Shown piece after piece: positions 1 through 11,219 of a stretch of 64,000 nt of DNA. How positions within the stretch are numbered: position 1 is the first letter of the stretch; each line of letters begins with the position of its first letter. A model generated the notes under the pieces. It saw only the letters and a program-made list of their open reading frames with translations. It was not told where the DNA came from and ran no database searches. The stretch lies in assembly GCA_031763025.1 (NCBI GenBank), contig JASSKH010000006.1, positions 1,895,048 to 1,959,047 of the forward strand, given 5' to 3'. Made by a program: the position numbers and the translations under genes. This DNA comes from Macrocystis pyrifera (lineage: Eukaryota; Sar; Phaeophyceae; Laminariales; Laminariaceae).

Positions 1-539
1 GCCTATGCTCAAGGTTAAAAAAAGGATGGCGGCACAATAGAATGCTAAGGCTTGCTGGGATTACGAGTAGGTGTCTCTTGCTGGCGTGCCCACACTGTAC
101 AGCATCGGTCACACGTAGCTACTCCGCTCTATTGGGCTAGAGGCTGCTATGTTTTGTGGTGCACGCTGACCGCTGACGGCATGGAGTTTCCAGGTACTGG
201 TGTACAACGCGCTCGCAGCATGGTCGCCTATTCGTGCTGCATACCCTGCTGTAGACGGTTCGTGAAATAAGTCACAACCATTCTCAATGGTTTGGTCGTT
301 CTGGCAGTTAGTTTTACCTAGGTCTCTAACAGGGTTTATAAACGAAGCGCTTCGCGAAAGGGGCACGGTGGGGGCGGGAGAGTACCGATGCTCCGTGCTG
401 CAAGGGGAGTGTGAGTGACCTCTGTTTCGTCGAACACTAACATTGCTTCAGGGTTCCGGTGTAGGGGCAGAAATGACCATCGTCATGTCAACATCACCTC
501 AAGCTCGGTTCATAGCGCGTGGGGAATTACAGATATACC

Positions 540-1500
540 GGTTGTTTCGGGTGGGAAGACGTAAATATGCTCCTTCTTTCAGGTGGGAAGACAACGTTTT
601 TTCCCCACCGTCCCATTCACTTGTTTCTCCCTTCTTTTCTCTCTCTCTCCTACTGCTGTAGCCGTAATTCAGATCCGGGGTCACAAAACAGGTTCTTCCC
701 CCTCCTTCTCACTACGGCTCGTGCCCTGCATTTTTATCGCGAGAAGAGTTCGGCCCTTTCTTGCCTCATCGAATCGCATCGAGAAGCATATATTTCGAGT
801 AGTGAGACAACAAAAGCGCCTGGTTCGGGCAGGCGGTAATACAACAATACCGCTTGTTTCAGATGGTGAACACGGCACGTACGTGCACACAGCGTGTCGG
901 GGGCGGCATGGTAGCAGAAGTACCGCTCGGTTCGGGTGGTGAGGCAGTAAATGGACAATCCCACCTTCGAGGGGTGGTGCCTCATCGTCTTGTGAGCTCT
1001 TCGAGAGAGGAGGAGCCCAACATCTCACCCGAAAACATGAAACTTCGAAAACAAGCTGTCTGCGCAACCCGGGCAACATGTCTGTGTGCTATTCTTAAAA
1101 CAAACAAACACCTGGCATACTACAGCAGTAGTGCAAGTTTCGTGCCACATAACCGGTAGTGAATTGCTCACTTGAAGGGCTCAACCAGCCGGTCGGAAAC
1201 ATATTGGGGCAAAAAGTGGCGCTCCTATGATACCGTGGCGTTGCTCCAATACCAATCTAGGCGCGAATGGACTGCTTGGTCTTCATATCGATGTCTAAAC
1301 GGTTCTTATACTCCGGCCCAGTGCGGTAGTACTTAGGCCCGGGTAGCAAGGCAGATGGCAACGATGGTTGTGTCATGGCGGGTAAGGCAGTATTACTGCT
1401 ATACGTAACGGATGGTAAGACAGTAATACTGGATACTGTGGTTTCGACTTTTAAGACAGCAGCAACTACACCTCTTCTTTCTGGTCGTGAGGCAGAAATT
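540..1500 (+). repeat. Degenerate repeat of a GGTGGTAAGACAGTAATAC-like unit
   Basis: At least eight scattered variants (near 545, 580, 828, 860, 900, 932, 1378, 1410, 1483) of TTCGGGTGGTGAGGCAGTAA, often followed by TACCGCT or TACTGCT. R6 copy 1 is embedded. Very diverged. Confidence 0.4.
590..785 (+). repeat. Repeat R6, copy 1
   Basis: CT-rich start, then GTAATTCAGATCCGGGGTCA, CAAAACAGGTTCTTCCCCCT and GGCCCTTTCTTGCC. Same order at 7,365-7,470 and 14,720-14,930. Nature unknown. Confidence 0.6.
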
Positions 1501-1596
1501 CTGTTTTTTTTTTTTTTAGTTTGCTCCATTCGGGCGGCTGGTCGCCTGAACTGTGCGAGCTGTCTTCGGGCGAGGTTTCCATTCCTCCACACGTCG

Positions 1597-1803
1597 GACA
1601 TATCACGATCTATTTGTAGGTCAGATATATCATCTAGATCCTAACCTACCGTTATGATATATTGCACAGGATATGTTCAGTACAGATTTAACCCACGAAA
1701 CATGTCCTAGGTCATGCCGATTGGTATACCACTCCCACCCGGCAACACAAGAGCTAGATCATACAAATCAGGAATCTATCTTCCCCGAAAGATCTAAACC
1801 GTG
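1597..1803 (+). repeat. M3 dispersed repeat, copy 1
   Basis: Shares ATATCACGATCTAT, ATCATCTAGATCCTAACCT, CACCCGGCAACA-like and TCAGGAATCTATCT blocks with the 5.2 kb and 33.9 kb copies in the same order. Confidence 0.65.
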
Positions 1804-2059
1804 AAGTGAGAAGCAATGATCTGCGCTGTGTGACCGTACCTCGAACGTTTCGGATTCCGCCTTGACTTTTCTTCCTCGACAGTCCGGACACTTTCCATCC
1901 GATATTTTCCCCATTCCTCCGCACACCTAGGCGGCAGCATTTAACCAAAAATACGATGCGATGGTTGGCGGTTCTCTTGTCTCTTAACCAGAATGGCACA
2001 TATCATACATGCTCAGTTGTTCTATTGGTATACTTCCATGGCGGCTTATTGGTGCGTCA

Positions 2060-2078
2060 CCCCCCCCCCCCCCCCCCC
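2060..2078 (+). repeat. Poly(C) tract
   Basis: 19 C residues with no recognisable retroelement 3' end beside them. Confidence 0.9.
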
Positions 2079-2392
2079 GCCCACGGCAGTCGTGAAGGAA
2101 CTCCCCACACTAAAAGTAGTACACCCAGTCTCAAGAGGCCTTGATGGACCTAAACTTGACCACCGACCCATACCTTTACATTGAACACGAGGTAAGCATA
2201 TTAACGCAGGAGACATTTTCGTGCGATGGGCGTGGCGATTGCGGTTTGGAGGGGAAAGGAGTTAATTATTGCTCTACTCGTGGTGCGGCGATGCAACACA
2301 GGCTAGCCTCAATGAGGTGCAATAATCTGTCCCGTTCGTAGCTAGGTGAACTGCACGGAAGGGATGCCTGCAGACATCTATCTGCCTTCTAG

Positions 2393-2420
2393 GGTTCGGG
2401 TTCGGGTTCGGGTTGAGGTT
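2393..2420 (+). repeat. Telomere-like TTCGGG repeats
   Basis: AGGGTTCGGGTTCGGGTTCG and variants such as ATAGGGTTAGAG to 2,456. Two-unit TTAGGG matches also occur at 61,266-61,278 and (inverted) 42,897-42,908. Confidence 0.4.
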
Positions 2421-2899
2421 CCGGGCTGGCGTTCGGGTCAGGATAGGGTTAGAGTTGCGGCAGAACGCTGTGCTGCAGAAGCGTGACCGGTACTAGATTG
2501 CGCGGAAGTGCTACCCTGGAGGGCTATATAAGTATCTTTCTTGTATGGCTAGGGCAGGCACCGCATTTTATTAAGCCTTGCAGAAAAGGCGTCGATCCTT
2601 CGTTTAGGCATCTTTCTCATCTATCACACGTGAGTCACAGCAGCAGCAGTTTTGGCATCTGGCTATCTACAGGGACAGCTCTTTACCTTGCATGTAGTGT
2701 TCACAGCATGTGCATATTCTGGTATGGACACCTCCTCCTCCTTCTCCTCGTCCTCCTCCCCGTTACCCCCCCCCTCCTCCCTCAATCCACCCCGGTCCCA
2801 CTCGTCTTCCCCTCGTCCCGTGCAGCGATCTTGAGGGCTTCCTTGTGGGGGGTGGTGATGATAATGCCCTGACGATTGACCGTCTTTGGCCTCGCGCAC

Positions 2900-2944
2900 G
2901 CCAAAGAGATGATACGCATAGCCTTTCCCCTCGCACAAGCTGCA
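2900..2944 (-). CDS. DnaJ gene exon 5 (second CxxCxGxG), 15-codon micro-exon
   Basis: Acceptor GAGCAG|TGC, likely donor GGC|GTGCGC. It encodes CSLCEGKGYAYHLFG. Joined to exon 4 it restores the standard 9-residue spacing between the two half-sites. The donor is weak; the frame stays open beyond it, but the residues that follow (His/Pro-rich) do not look like a DnaJ protein. Confidence 0.55.
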
Positions 2945-5900
2945 CTGCTCGATGGTTACGTATGTATGAAAGGGTGTCAAGGGTATCGGCGATAACACTA
3001 TCAGGTGGGTGTCTGCTTTACTAACGACCTATATGAGGCTGAGGGAGGGACCCAACGGCAGTCACTCCTTATTTCAGCGCTGAAACGCTGATTGATGCTG
3101 CAATTCCTCCGCATCCAGACACGTGGCATGGCGACTAAAGGGCCGGCTCTGGCTCTCTCCTTCATCCCGCGCGGCGGGTTGCCTTGAATGCCGCAAGCGA
3201 AGAGTCGAAACATGTGAACCGATTTTTTTTTTTTAAACTGTCCTTGGAGGAGTTTTACTGCAAGCGATCCGTCGACGGCTGATGCTAAGCTTCTTTCAGA
3301 GAATAAACGAATAACAACGGCCTGACGACATCTACCCAGAATACGTTGGCCTATATACGAAGCTTCGATGATTCGATGCTATCAATACGGTGCCGAATAA
3401 ATGTACAAATATGCTGGTGGAGTATGCACCATGCCGCAGCGGCTCACCGTGGGCATCTCCTCAGGCTTGGCGCTGCCGGTGGCTCCACAAGTATGACACA
3501 ACCGCTCGCGGGCGACGGTTACGTTTACCGTTTTGCCGAAGAAAGCCTCATCATAAGTCAGCTCCACGGCGACCTCGATATCGGGGGCGCGTCTTTTTCC
3601 CTGCCAATATACCCATCAAAAATAGGGTCCGGTGTACCGGTCGTACATGATACGTGGGCTCGAGAGAGAGAGACGCATATTACCATATTACGGTACGTGT
3701 GCGCCTAAGGTTTCGGAGGCTCCTTAAGACTTTTAGAAGCACAGTCCCGTTTTGGGGACAAATTACTTGAAATTTGACTGGCTTGTCCCCACAACGGGAC
3801 TGCAGTCCTAAAAGCCTCACTGACGTTTTGGGGTTCTGTTCCTTACCCCAAAAAACCGGCAATGGGAAAATTGAGCAAACCCATGCATGACCTACATAGG
3901 TAACGAATACTAAAAATATTGAGAAAAAGTGGGATCCCAACGATATTGGGTAACGTGCTTGAAACCTTTTCAGGACTGCAGTCTCGTTTCGGGCACAAAG
4001 TACTTGAAATTTGAGTGGTTCGTCCCCAGAACGGAACTGCAGCACTAAAAAGGTCGAGGAGCCCGGTCAGTCAGAAATATTGCCTCATAAGGCAAAAAAG
4101 TGCTATCCATAGCGTAGCAGGAGAGAGAAGACAACTATCACGGGGACCATAGTAAAAAGGATCAAATATTGTTAGTAAAAATAGCGAAATAGACAGGCTT
4201 TTGTGTGTAACGTAGATCCTATTTAATATGGCCCCCCGTAACACGTAGCACTGTAAGAGTCCCGCTGATATATAATTCCACAACTTTAGTTTGCCGTGCG
4301 AGTGCTGCTGTGCAGGTAGATAGCACGATACGCGAGGCTGCGTTTGTAGCTACCAGTACATAGGCACTGCTTTGCAGATGGAACACACGCAAGTTGCACG
4401 TTACGAGCAAGGATAGTGATGCACGCGATGCTTCTCTTATTTACGCTCTCACATGGCCTTTATACCGGAACCACATCCCCCCCCTCCCGCCACCGAACCG
4501 GACAAAAATCCCGAACGGAGCATCTTCGTAGCGTAAGTCCTGTTCGTCTTTGACCCCCGCCCCGCCCGCGTCCTGATCAACGCAAGTGCGGCAGGCAGGA
4601 GTTGACGCGCGTCGAGAAGAGTGCAAACTTATTGACAGATTTACGCTCGATCGGACTCGGGGATGGGTTGGACATTACTACATGCTCTGATGTGCAGTAT
4701 GTCTTTGTCATATTCCGTTGACGTCCGGGAGACCACACACCCCTTTACTATTGGGCATGCTCCGGCATACCTGGTACAGTAGTTGTCATACTTTTTTGAC
4801 GCCCCGAGATATCAACCGCCCATGAACGCGCGGTACTATCCTCTTCTCGCTTTTCTGTGACTCCAGTCCATGTAAAAACAATTAAGAAGCGCCGAAACCG
4901 CGCGACGAGAGCTCTGGGCTCCGACACGCAGTGTCACTTCCCTCGAATTGCACCATGATGAGTGGCCGAACACGATTCCACAACATCGAACGCAGATATG
5001 GGCAAGGTGGGTATTTGGTAGTTCTTGATGCCGTATGCCACTCTTGGGCCAGGCTTAAGTTATTGTTCTTGTGTGAGGATGAGCTGTATCCCGCGCCAAC
5101 TTCAGCATACAAACTATTTCCTGCTGTTTCCATGCGAAGTTCGCAACCAAACTGTAATAGTCCCAACTCTCGGGCGGATAGATCATCGATTCCAAGGTCA
5201 TGATCTAGATATTTCAGATAGCATACATTCCTGATCTGTAGTATGATCTACAGCGCATGCTGCCTGAGGGGAGGCGTATAAGTAACCCGCATGATTTAGG
5301 ATGTGTTTCCTGGGTTGGATCTGTACTGCACAGATCCTGCGGAATATATCCTAACGGCAGGTTAGGATCTAGATGATAAGTCTGATCTGTAGATAGATCG
5401 TGATATATCTGTCCCACGTGTGAATAACTCCTCATTTCTCAAGTGCTGTCGCGTGCCGCTCTGTATATACCTGCTTCATGCCGCCCATGTCGTACTTTTG
5501 CCTTCGGATGGGGTCCCCGAGCGTCTCGTAGGCCATAACTATCTGCGTATCACGCACGAGAAACGACGGGAAGCGTTGCGGGCAATCGGGAGACTATTCT
5601 GAAAGTAAGTACCGTGTGACGGTTCAGAGTAGGAGTATGCATGCATACACATCAGCAGTAAACCCGAGGATACCCAAGAATGTCCCCAGATGCCGCAGCA
5701 CCCCCGGCGTATTCGGAGTCTCTCAAAAGCCTTTCTCCGAGTTCATGCAACGTACATACCAGGTATCGAGGTTCATGCACTGCGAGACCCGAAACAAAGC
5801 AACGTACATGGGAGAACCATGCACGACTTACAGCACTACCCGAGCACCACAGATAAGACAACCTCATTCAATCCCCCCTCCCGCGCTGAATAAAAACCAC

Positions 5901-8434
5901 GGCTGTCTGTAGGCATAGACTGTTCCACATCCTTGTCTACGAAGAAAACGGAACGCATGGTACGTGAAGAAGAGCGGCGTCCTCGCACATGTGCTTAATC
6001 ACGGACTAATTATTTAATAGCAGCAGTGCCGGTTCTCTATTAAGAGTAAGGAACCAGGATACAGCAGTCCACTACTGCAGCTTCTGAATTTATAATGGTC
6101 CTGAAAGTGTTTCGTACGGCATGCCCTATATGGCTGGCTGAGGGTTGTGTGTGGATCTTCCTTATGACCGGGCCGGAAGTGTATCGCACTTGATGAATCA
6201 CTCGAGGAATAATTCTTGTTGTTTAATACAGTAGTTACTCATACCAGTAGTGTGGATATCATGTCCCCGGAACCAGCACGAAACCCCGGCCTTCTTTGAG
6301 ACTTCTTTCTCGAAGCTCTGCTCGGGAAAGTCGGGAAATTGTCACGTCTGGATCTCGCCACGGAGCTTTCACCTCCACGTTCCGCCGACGGATCCTCTGC
6401 GGCGACTATATGGCCTGTCAATAGCGGATTATCCGCAGCGTGATTTAGGGGGGCTCCGCTGGATTGTCTTTTGACCGGAGCGTCGCGAGAGCAACGGCAA
6501 CTGCTCGTCCCGGATTAAACCTCTCATACCTCCCTTTCCGTCTTCTGTCATCGAACTGTTGTCTCAGTCTGAGTTGTCATACACTCTGAGCCGTCACAGT
6601 TCAACAGCAAGAACACTCCACCGTCCGCAGAGAGAAGAGGGATCACGATCTTCTGACGGTGAGACAGTAGGACTCTTGCTGGCGTCTACCCCCAGTTGAC
6701 AAAATCAACCTGCACCAGTCCTTCCGAGAGAATTCTACCTAAACATCAGCAGCACCGATCACTGCGACAAAACCGATCATCCGGACAACGATGCGTCATC
6801 ACAGCGGCCCCGAAGGATCCCAGTTCTCCTTCCGGTGGCGTCGAGGAGGCGAAGAACACCACCCCTCCCAACGCGCAGAGGAGGATCACCGCCCTGCCAA
6901 ATACAGATCAGCCCAATCAGCCCTTTAATACTATGAAACCAAGGATGACTCGCATTGTCAACCAGTAGCTTAAGCGCATGGAAGACGGAGAGATCGACCA
7001 CAACTAAGATAAATATTAGGCACTATAGTGCTGTAGTCGCATCCAGCGACCACGTACGTGCAAGTTCCCGTTGGCACTGTCCCATCGTGAATTCATCCCA
7101 GATATGCCGAATATATACTGTACGCACCAACTCGTTAGACAGGAGACTGAGCGGTATCAAACCCGCGATCGAAGTTTCCTCTGTTTAGCACCCGTTGCAC
7201 CCACGTTTTTGGGCGCAAATCACTTAGAATGAGGCAGGGATGTTCCTCCCCCCCCCCAAAAAAAAAATCGCCCTTCTTTTCTCTGCCCCTCCTAGTCGAT
7301 TGATTAACCATTTACCAGTAGCCCAACGGACTAAGATCTTGACATGACTCAAGCCCGGGATATTATAGCAGGTTCTCCTCCCCCGTCCCCACTACGGTTC
7401 CTGCCTTGCATTACCGTCGCAACAAAACTTCAGCCCTTTCTTCCCTCGTTGACTCGCGTCGAATGAGGTAACAATATTAATAGTAAAAAGTTAAGAGCAA
7501 GGTCGGGGCACTTTGTAAAATATCCCTGCTGGACAGGTCGGCCTACTAAGTCGGTACTCGTGGGTACTCACGTGTGTTGCTTGCTTCGAGATAGAAGAAA
7601 AGCAGCTTTATTCCTTTCGCGCACGCGGAGACTGCGAGCAAGAAACCCAGGTACTTGCCGGGCTTTCAGCCTCATTCAAAGCAGTATCATAACACTAGCC
7701 CACTCTGACGAGCCGTATATGCAGAATTATGGGAAAATCGTAGAAACCCCGATTCCACGAACTAGAACATGAGTCAAACATGCGGCTCCTCAAAACCCAC
7801 TCACCTCTGAACGGCGAGGCAACGAAGCCGACAAGGTACGTAAAACAGAAGAAGAAAGGAAGGCCTCGTCCTACGGGGCAGCAATAAATCGTCAACCAAA
7901 GCCATCGTTATGCCACCCGCAACGGGGGGGGGCGGGGCGGAAGTTGAATGGAAAAGCGAAAAAAGAATGCCCAAAACGTCACAACAAAAATTACTGTATA
8001 TAGTCGTCGGTTGACATCGTGTCACAGAGATGTCCTGAATTATACATGTACCGTCCGAAGCCTGCGCGTGCTACATAATGGTTTTCCACAACACATGCCT
8101 AGTAGCACAAACAACGCTTACCCTACGGCAACGTTCTTGTCGTACTGCATCTAAAACACGCATGGGTATACGAGTACGTACCAGGTACGTAAGAGACAGA
8201 TATGACACGGACCTTGACAAAGCGGTCGTTAGCTTTCCCTGCAGCCTCATCGCTCTCGAAGGGACCAAGCTTATCCGGGTGCAGCCTAACGGCAAGCCTT
8301 CGAAACACTCGCTTGATGTCCTGCTGACTCGAGCGCTTCGACACGCCCAGCACGTCGTAGGCTGTTGCGCCCTCACGAAACATCGCATTCCTCGGCATAC
8401 TGCTGTCGTCCGCTGCTACTGCTGCCCCTTGCAT
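2900..8434 (-). CDS. DnaJ/Hsp40 co-chaperone gene, five exons found, 3' end missing
   Basis: Spliced gene: exons 8434-8213, 5542-5471, 4572-4453, 3600-3448 and 2944-2900, every junction in phase 0, giving 204 residues so far. Residues 24-92 form a J domain with the HPD motif at 52-54 and helix IV reading AYETLGDPIRRQKYD at 78-92. A short Gly-rich stretch follows (FGIFVRFGGG). Next comes the start of C-terminal domain I (ELTYDEAFFGKTVNVTV) and two zinc-finger half-sites, CHTCGATG and CSLCEGKG, with spacing normal for type I DnaJ proteins. Such proteins deliver clients to Hsp70 and stimulate its ATPase through HPD. The first half-site has Ala where the family usually has Gly. Two more CxxC half-sites and C-terminal domain II should follow; I could not find them between 1 and 2899. 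ATG 8434 is the first in-frame Met after a stop, but an upstream exon carrying a signal or transit peptide is possible, so compartment is unknown. Intron 2 holds a copy of repeat M3. Confidence 0.75.
3448..3600 (-). CDS. DnaJ gene exon 4 (C-terminal domain I, first CxxC)
   Basis: 51 codons, acceptor GGCAG|GGA, donor ACG|GTGAGC. It encodes PDIEVAVELTYDEAFFGKTV, the first beta strands of DnaJ C-terminal domain I, then RLCHTCGATG, the first zinc-finger half-site. Confidence 0.75.
3725..3818. repeat. M2 palindromic repeat, copy 1
   Basis: About 90 bp: ACAGTCCCGTTTTGGGGACA, an A/T-rich loop with CTTGAAATTTGA, then TTGTCCCCACAACGGGACTG. Forms a near-complete hairpin. Confidence 0.7.
3963..4053. 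repeat. M2 palindromic repeat, copy 2
   Basis: CTTTTCAGGACTGCAGTC at the left, GAACTGCAGCACTAAAAAGG at the right, same loop as copy 1. Two M2 copies and an M1 copy lie within 520 bp in this stretch. Confidence 0.7.
4137..4243. mobile_element. M1 palindromic MITE-like element, copy 1
   Basis: About 107 bp with long terminal inverted repeats around GGGG(G)ACCATAGTAA..GGACC. Matches seven other whole copies and one split relic in the window. Confidence 0.7.
4453..4572 (-). CDS. DnaJ gene exon 3 (Gly/Phe-rich linker)
   Basis: 40 codons, acceptor GATCAG|GAC, donor CAT|GTGAGA. The sequence DAPFGIFVRFGGGRGG is a typical DnaJ G/F segment (compare the DPFxxFxxFFGGG pattern in the family). If the donor were ignored, the frame would reach a stop at 4441, but splicing here joins directly to C-terminal domain I. 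Confidence 0.65.
5165..5418 (-). repeat. M3 dispersed repeat, copy 2, inverted
   Basis: Reverse complement carries the same blocks as copy 1 (ATATCACGATCTATCTACAG, ATCATCTAGATCCTAACCTG, TCAGGAATGTATGC). Longest copy. Lies in intron 2 of the DnaJ gene. Confidence 0.65.
5471..5542 (-). CDS. DnaJ gene exon 2 (J domain helix IV)
   Basis: 24-codon exon, acceptor ACGCAG|ATA, donor CAG|GTATAT. It encodes IVMAYETLGDPIRRQKYD followed by MGGMKQ. It completes the J domain begun in exon 1 in the right phase, which is the main reason for joining exons across a 2.67 kb intron. Confidence 0.8.
7365..7470 (+). repeat. Repeat R6, copy 2, short
   Basis: Starts at the CAGGTTCTCCTCCCCC block and ends at CAGCCCTTTCTTCCCTCG; within DnaJ intron 1. 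Confidence 0.55.
8213..8434 (-). CDS. DnaJ gene exon 1 (J domain helices I-III, HPD)
   Basis: 74 codons from ATG at 8434 to donor AAG|GTCCGT. The exon encodes TAYDVLGVSKR, the basic helix II KRVFRRLAVRL, HPD, and helix III ending NDRFVK. The in-frame stretch upstream of the ATG reaches a TGA without another Met. Several AGs lie just upstream, so this could also be an internal exon. Confidence 0.75.
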
Positions 8435-8784
8435 CCATGAGGAAACCAAAGTATGGCCGAAACGATGGAGAAAAAGTTTGCGTATCGCAGGATACACCCA
8501 AACATCCTGTTTCGTCGCTTGATCTCAGAGCCCGTGCGTTTCCGGCATTTCAGCCCTGGTGGCTCGCTCGGCGTCCGTGAGTCCAGCATCGCCCCCGTTC
8601 AACAGAGAGTACAGTTGGAGCTCGATTCTGTATAAGTGGGCCTGCTTGTTCGAGGCGAAACAAGCTCCGTTGTTTTCTGTTTTTGGATCGTAGGAGTTCT
8701 ACATACTTGGGCTGCTAAAACTGGTAGGGTAAAGGGTTGAAAGGAATGTGTGCCTTTTTTTGCTGTGTTGTCGTTGTGTTGCAG

Positions 8785-8988
8785 GCACACGGATCCGGGC
8801 ATGCTAACCTCGTTCAAGGTATGGTTGCCATGCAAACGATGACGAAGAACAACAAGGCAACACCAGCCGACCCGGACAACCTTATGGCTCGACCAAAGAC
8901 ACTGAAAGGTCTCCCCGCGCCGCCAGCCCGCCCAAACACCACTCCCCCTCCGTCCAAGAATGTAAGCACCGACTTTTACTTGTCGTAG
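8785..8988 (+). CDS. Probable terminal exon of an unrecognised gene
   Basis: A long T-rich tract ends in TTGCAG at 8784 and is followed by an open frame of 67 codons to TAG at 8988. It has a plausible donor at 8962 (AAT|GTAAGC) if the exon is internal. The product is hydrophilic and Pro-rich (ANLVQGMVAMQTMTKNNK, then PPARPNTTPPPSKN). No family recognised. A possible first exon begins at ATG 8453 (MAETMEKK..) with donor GTGCGT near 8533, which would make it nearly head-to-head with the DnaJ gene. Confidence 0.4.
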   Translation, partial: AHGSGHANLVQGMVAMQTMTKNNKATPADPDNLMARPKTLKGLPAPPARPNTTPPPSKNVSTDFYLS

Positions 8989-9085
8989 CAACAGAAGATT
9001 TGTTTTGTAGCATACACACCCCGAGTTGCCCCCCCTGCCCCCCCCCCCCCCCCCGCCAGCGCACCAATCATAACCGGTTGTCGTG

Positions 9086-9406
9086 CTAGTCACTGCCGGG
9101 CACAGAAGAGAGGAGTCTCTCTGCCACTGCTAGGCCCTCCCTACTCGCCGCTTGTGCTGGCCGAGCTACTTTTTTGCGAGCCTTTCTCGTGATTTTTCTT
9201 CGACATTCGTCGGGACCTTGCCAACTTGGCACGAGTTTCTTCAAAGACGACCTCGAAACACACGTGTCCCACGTCATTTCCAAGTGAACCTTTTGAGGCT
9301 CTATTTCATCTATGCGATCACAGCAGCGATTTTGGCTGCCGGACTGCTGCTGCTCAAAGATGTCAAGGGACGTGTCCATGTCAAGCTGTCTATCTGTCAA
9401 GGCTGT
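9086..9406 (-). CDS. Probable terminal exon of an unrecognised gene, minus strand
   Basis: Acceptor CTCGACAG|ACA followed by 106 codons to a stop at 9086. The product mixes acidic and basic helical stretches (RQLDMDTSLDIFEQQQ, CRRKITRKARKKVARP) and looks globular rather than repetitive. It converges on the plus-strand exon at 8,785-8,988 with about 100 bp between the stops. The opposite strand also has a long frame with a hydrophobic segment, so orientation is not certain. No family recognised and no upstream exon found. Confidence 0.3.
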   Translation of the reverse strand, partial: TALTDRQLDMDTSLDIFEQQQSGSQNRCCDRIDEIEPQKVHLEMTWDTCVSRSSLKKLVPSWQGPDECRRKITRKARKKVARPAQAASREGLAVAERLLSSVPGSD

Positions 9407-9714
9407 CTGTCGAGACAATCGCGTAACAAAAGAAAGGTGCCATACTCGTACGATTATGTATCGGAGTGCCTGCGCGTGATATTTTCGTTTATATCACGGA
9501 TTTCCGTCGGAAGGATCATGCATAATTGAAAACCTTCCTGCATGCGCATAATAATGGGAGGCGAAAAAAAGCTAAATAATATATGTGCTACATACTTGCT
9601 TGTACTTGTATTTGGATTATTTTACTTTTGAAAAACGAAACACTTGAAGCAGCGGCAGCACTTGCGGGACCAAACGGGCAGAACAAAAGCCGTGCAAGCA
9701 GCAGTACCTACCTA

Positions 9715-10150
9715 CTCGTACCTGCAGCAGCTGCAGCAGCTACAACAGCAGCAAGCTGCAGAAGTAGTAAGCAGCAGCAAGCACGAACAGGCAGAATTAC
9801 GGTCTATCTTGCGCTCCTCGACACTCGCTGTGCAACCAACGCCGCCACAACGAGAAGATCGCCCTCCTTCTTCGTTGTCCTCTCTGCCCGAAAAGGGGTC
9901 GTAGCGGCGAAAGATCAGGAGCGTGGCGGCAAGGGTGCACTCGCTTGCAGCAGCAGCGCCTGGCTTGAGGCGGCTCTCTTGCTTGCAGCAACGCTTGCTT
10001 GCAGCAGCAGCAGCGCTTTGTTTGCAGCAGCGCTTGCTTACCGCAGTGCTTGCTTGCCGCAGCGCTTGCAGTGCTTGCGTGCGCAGCGCTTGCAGCATCA
10101 CCACTGCAGCAACAGCACTGCAGCAAGCAGCACACTTCTTTGCACTATTA
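9715..10150. repeat. CAG / GCAGCGCTTGCTT low-complexity block
   Basis: CTGCAGCAGCTGCAGCAG and then many variants of GCTTGCAGCAGCGCTTGC. It gives long frames on both strands (Ala, Cys, Gln or Leu rich), so none is credible as a gene on this evidence alone. A short ATG frame at 10,221 (MARGHSRGKLGQSKE) lies just downstream. Confidence 0.6.
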
Positions 10151-10399
10151 AATAGCAGTAGTTCGTGACGTGCAGCAGCAGCGGCAGCAATTCTTCTCGC
10201 AAAATCCCGCCGGTAGCAGACATGGCCCGAGGCCACTCTCGGGGCAAGCTTGGCCAATCCAAAGAGTAAGACTCCGGAAAGTTTTCGGCGAACAGAATGC
10301 AGCGGTCGAATCTCATATGATATACAAATATGTCTCTATTTAATAGTATAATACGCTATCCGAAAATATGCCATATTTGTGCATACCAGGTATTTGATT

Positions 10400-10515
10400 A
10401 GGCTTTTTGATAGGGCTGTGGCCAAAAGCAGGTACCAGGTATACCTGATCCATTTGAGTCAAAGTCAGGTACCTACTACAACCAAGTAAAACACGTCCGG
10501 AACACGAGCGGTGTT
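10400..10515 (+). repeat. Repeat R5, copy 1 (palindromic CAGGTACC..GGTATACCTG)
   Basis: CAGGTACCAGGTATACCTG followed by CAAAGTCAGGTACCTACTAC and GAACACGAG. A related block lies at 14,085-14,245. Confidence 0.45.
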
Positions 10516-11219
10516 TTGTCCATGAACGGCCTTTTTTTTTTAATGCACCTAAACGTTAAGCGTGTGGCCTTCAAAATCTGAATTGCTTTCTTTTGTTTAA
10601 GGTATCGGTACCACGGGCTCCACCTGGACCCTGCAGAGTCGCCAGGCTTCGTTTGTTTCGCCACGGCGGGAGCGTCAAGAGTTTTCATTCTGGCGCTCCC
10701 CCCTCCGTTCACAGCTTTGAATCTTCTCGACCATCCTCGCGGAATCGCCTGCTCGGTTCGAAATTATCTTGCCTGTGCTAAACCTGAGACGACCTCGACG
10801 CGGGGTGGTGCAGACTAGTGCAGACGAAATGCCGTGTGTGTCCATGGTGCTGTAATATGACTCCTGTGACTTTAGGAAACAACAGAGTGCACATCGTAGT
10901 ATCTCTGCTGTAGCGTAGCTTTGTGACCACAGAACTTGTATCTCTCTAGGATTGAAGAATCGGCACGGACAGTGGTTGTGCTAGATGTCGACGGGTACAA
11001 CAAAGAACGGTTTAGTGTGAAGAACACACACACATCACAACAACTATTAATATTAATAACTGAAGCACATCGTTAACCCCAAAGAAGAAAAAAATCAGCG
11101 TACGTATGTATGTAAGAATACGTACGAGGGACCGCAGACGCATCGTACGCAAAGAAAAAACAGTGCACGTACGGCCTCTCTGATTGGTTCAAAGTTGCAC
11201 ACCCTGTACAACTATCACT

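Noticed and set aside
2760-2872. Minus-strand frame ending KIAARDEGKTSGTGVD as the DnaJ last exon
   Set aside because: It is in a different frame from exon 5 with only about 26 bp between, too short for an intron; the join is unsupported.
9583-10257. 190- and 181-codon frames as a gene
   Set aside because: Both are products of the CAG / GCAGCGCTTGC repeat; nothing conserved is visible.
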